A program made the translations under genes and the position numbers. 16,038 nucleotides of DNA, from contig JBCDGG010000128.1 in the NCBI GenBank assembly GCA_038757905.1, positions 1 to 16,038 on the forward strand. The letters are read 5' to 3'. Source of the stretch: HLUCCA09 sp038757905. Lineage in GTDB: Bacteria; Pseudomonadota; Alphaproteobacteria; Rhodobacterales; Rhodobacteraceae. The notes beneath the pieces were generated by a model that was given only the letters and a program-made list of their open reading frames with translations, did not search any database and was not told where the DNA came from. Shown piece after piece: positions 15,497 to 16,038 of this stretch; the stretch's first letter is position 1, and each line of letters opens with the position of its first letter.

Positions 15497-16038
15497 ATGG
15501 CCGATACCAGACGCGAAGAGCGACGCAGCCAGATCGAGGCGGCCGCCTTCGAGGTCCTTGAAGAGATGGGATATCGCAAAGCGAGCATGCTGCAGATCGC
15601 CAAGCGGGCGCAGGCCTCCAACGAGACGCTCTATGCCTGGTACGGGAGCAAGCAGAAGCTCTTCCGCGCGATCATCGAGGAGAACGCAAAGGCGCTGAAG
15701 GTGGCGGTGGCGGAGACTATCGGAGGCGAGGTCGATCCCAAGCGTTCGCTCGAGCGCTTCGGCTGCCTTCTGCTGAAGTTCACCGCAACGGAGAAGGCCA
15801 TCATCTTCAACCGGGCCGCCATCGCCGATGTAGCCGATACCGGCGTTCTTGCGCGGGCGATCGAGGAAAGTGCGCGATCCGTGATCCTGGGGCTTCTCGC
15901 CACGCTGCTGGTGGCGCTCGAACGAACCGGCCACTACCGGTTCAATGACCGCGGAACCGAGGCGGCGGAGGTCTTCGTCAGCCTGCTTCTGGGAGAGCTG
16001 CAGATGCAGCAGGCGCTGGGAACGATCCCGGCCCTGAC
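15497..16038 (+). CDS. TetR/AcrR (AefR-like) family transcriptional regulator, 3' end missing
   Basis: 180 codons are visible and the frame is open at the right edge; a typical length of about 190-210 residues suggests little is missing. The N-terminal helix-turn-helix is clear: RRSQIEAAAFEVLEEMGYRK (9-28) leads into ASMLQIAKRAQASNETLYAWYGSKQKLFRAIIEEN, with the TLYxWYGSKxxLF motif typical of TetR proteins (44-56). The C-terminal part (GCLLLKF, NRAAIADVADTGVLARAI, VSLLLGELQMQQALG) resembles AefR-type ligand and dimer domains. The ATG follows GGGAGAGGGGG. It probably represses itself and the divergent DUF6544-like gene through the two inverted repeats at 15404-15453. The inducing ligand is not evident. 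Confidence 0.9.
   Translation, partial: MADTRREERRSQIEAAAFEVLEEMGYRKASMLQIAKRAQASNETLYAWYGSKQKLFRAIIEENAKALKVAVAETIGGEVDPKRSLERFGCLLLKFTATEKAIIFNRAAIADVADTGVLARAIEESARSVILGLLATLLVALERTGHYRFNDRGTEAAEVFVSLLLGELQMQQALGTIPAL

Noticed and set aside
14530..15934. Extension of the DUF6544-like frame upstream through the tetR gene
   Set aside because: The extension is antisense to a clear TetR helix-turn-helix protein and crosses the operator region. The ATG at 15373 has a GGAG site and starts a membrane anchor.
1..16038. A defence, toxin-antitoxin, secretion or biosynthetic cluster
   Set aside because: No nuclease, helicase, toxin-antitoxin pair, transposase or transporter set is present. The genes read as ordinary envelope, transport and regulatory genes.

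Overview
The window is GC-rich and densely coded, with strong G/C preference at third codon positions and GGAG-type ribosome binding sites. It looks like chromosomal DNA of an alphaproteobacterium, probably of the Rhodobacterales. That placement is inferred from composition and gene style, since there is no rRNA or other marker gene. I see no RNA gene, CRISPR array, insertion sequence, integrase or phage gene.

Layout. (1) Bases 1-6282, plus strand: the 3' part (2093 codons) of a giant type I-secreted, repeat-rich surface or extracellular protein. It has about seven tandem 120-residue beta repeats, a short RTX calcium-binding block, a series of Ig/cadherin/VCBS-like modules and a C-terminal DUF4114-type domain. 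Its true start lies left of the window. (2) 6605-7228: a LysE-family exporter. (3) 7285-8990, minus strand: an exported S41-family peptidase preceded by a probable small one-helix membrane protein. (4) 9479-11449, plus strand: a class C beta-lactamase-like serine hydrolase with a four-helix membrane tail. It ends 4 bp from the convergent alpha/beta hydrolase at 11454-12221. (5) 12441-13655: a membrane-embedded AraC-type regulator, divergent from that hydrolase. (6) 13945-14334, minus strand: a small ankyrin-repeat protein. (7) 14528-15373, minus strand: a membrane-anchored DUF6544-like protein, divergent from a TetR/AefR-like regulator that starts at 15497 and runs off the right edge.

How the genes may work together. 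The best-supported regulatory unit is the last one. The 123-bp gap between the DUF6544-like gene and tetR holds two related inverted repeats with centres 31 bp apart, the right-hand one lying over a likely promoter of the DUF6544-like gene. This is the usual layout of a TetR repressor controlling itself and a divergent target. The AraC-like regulator and its divergent alpha/beta hydrolase form a second possible regulator-target pair. The serine hydrolase and the S41 peptidase are both predicted to act outside the cytoplasm and diverge from a 488-bp intergenic region. Nothing in the window amounts to a recognisable defence or mobile system. The most unusual structure is the nested ABAB repeat in the giant protein.
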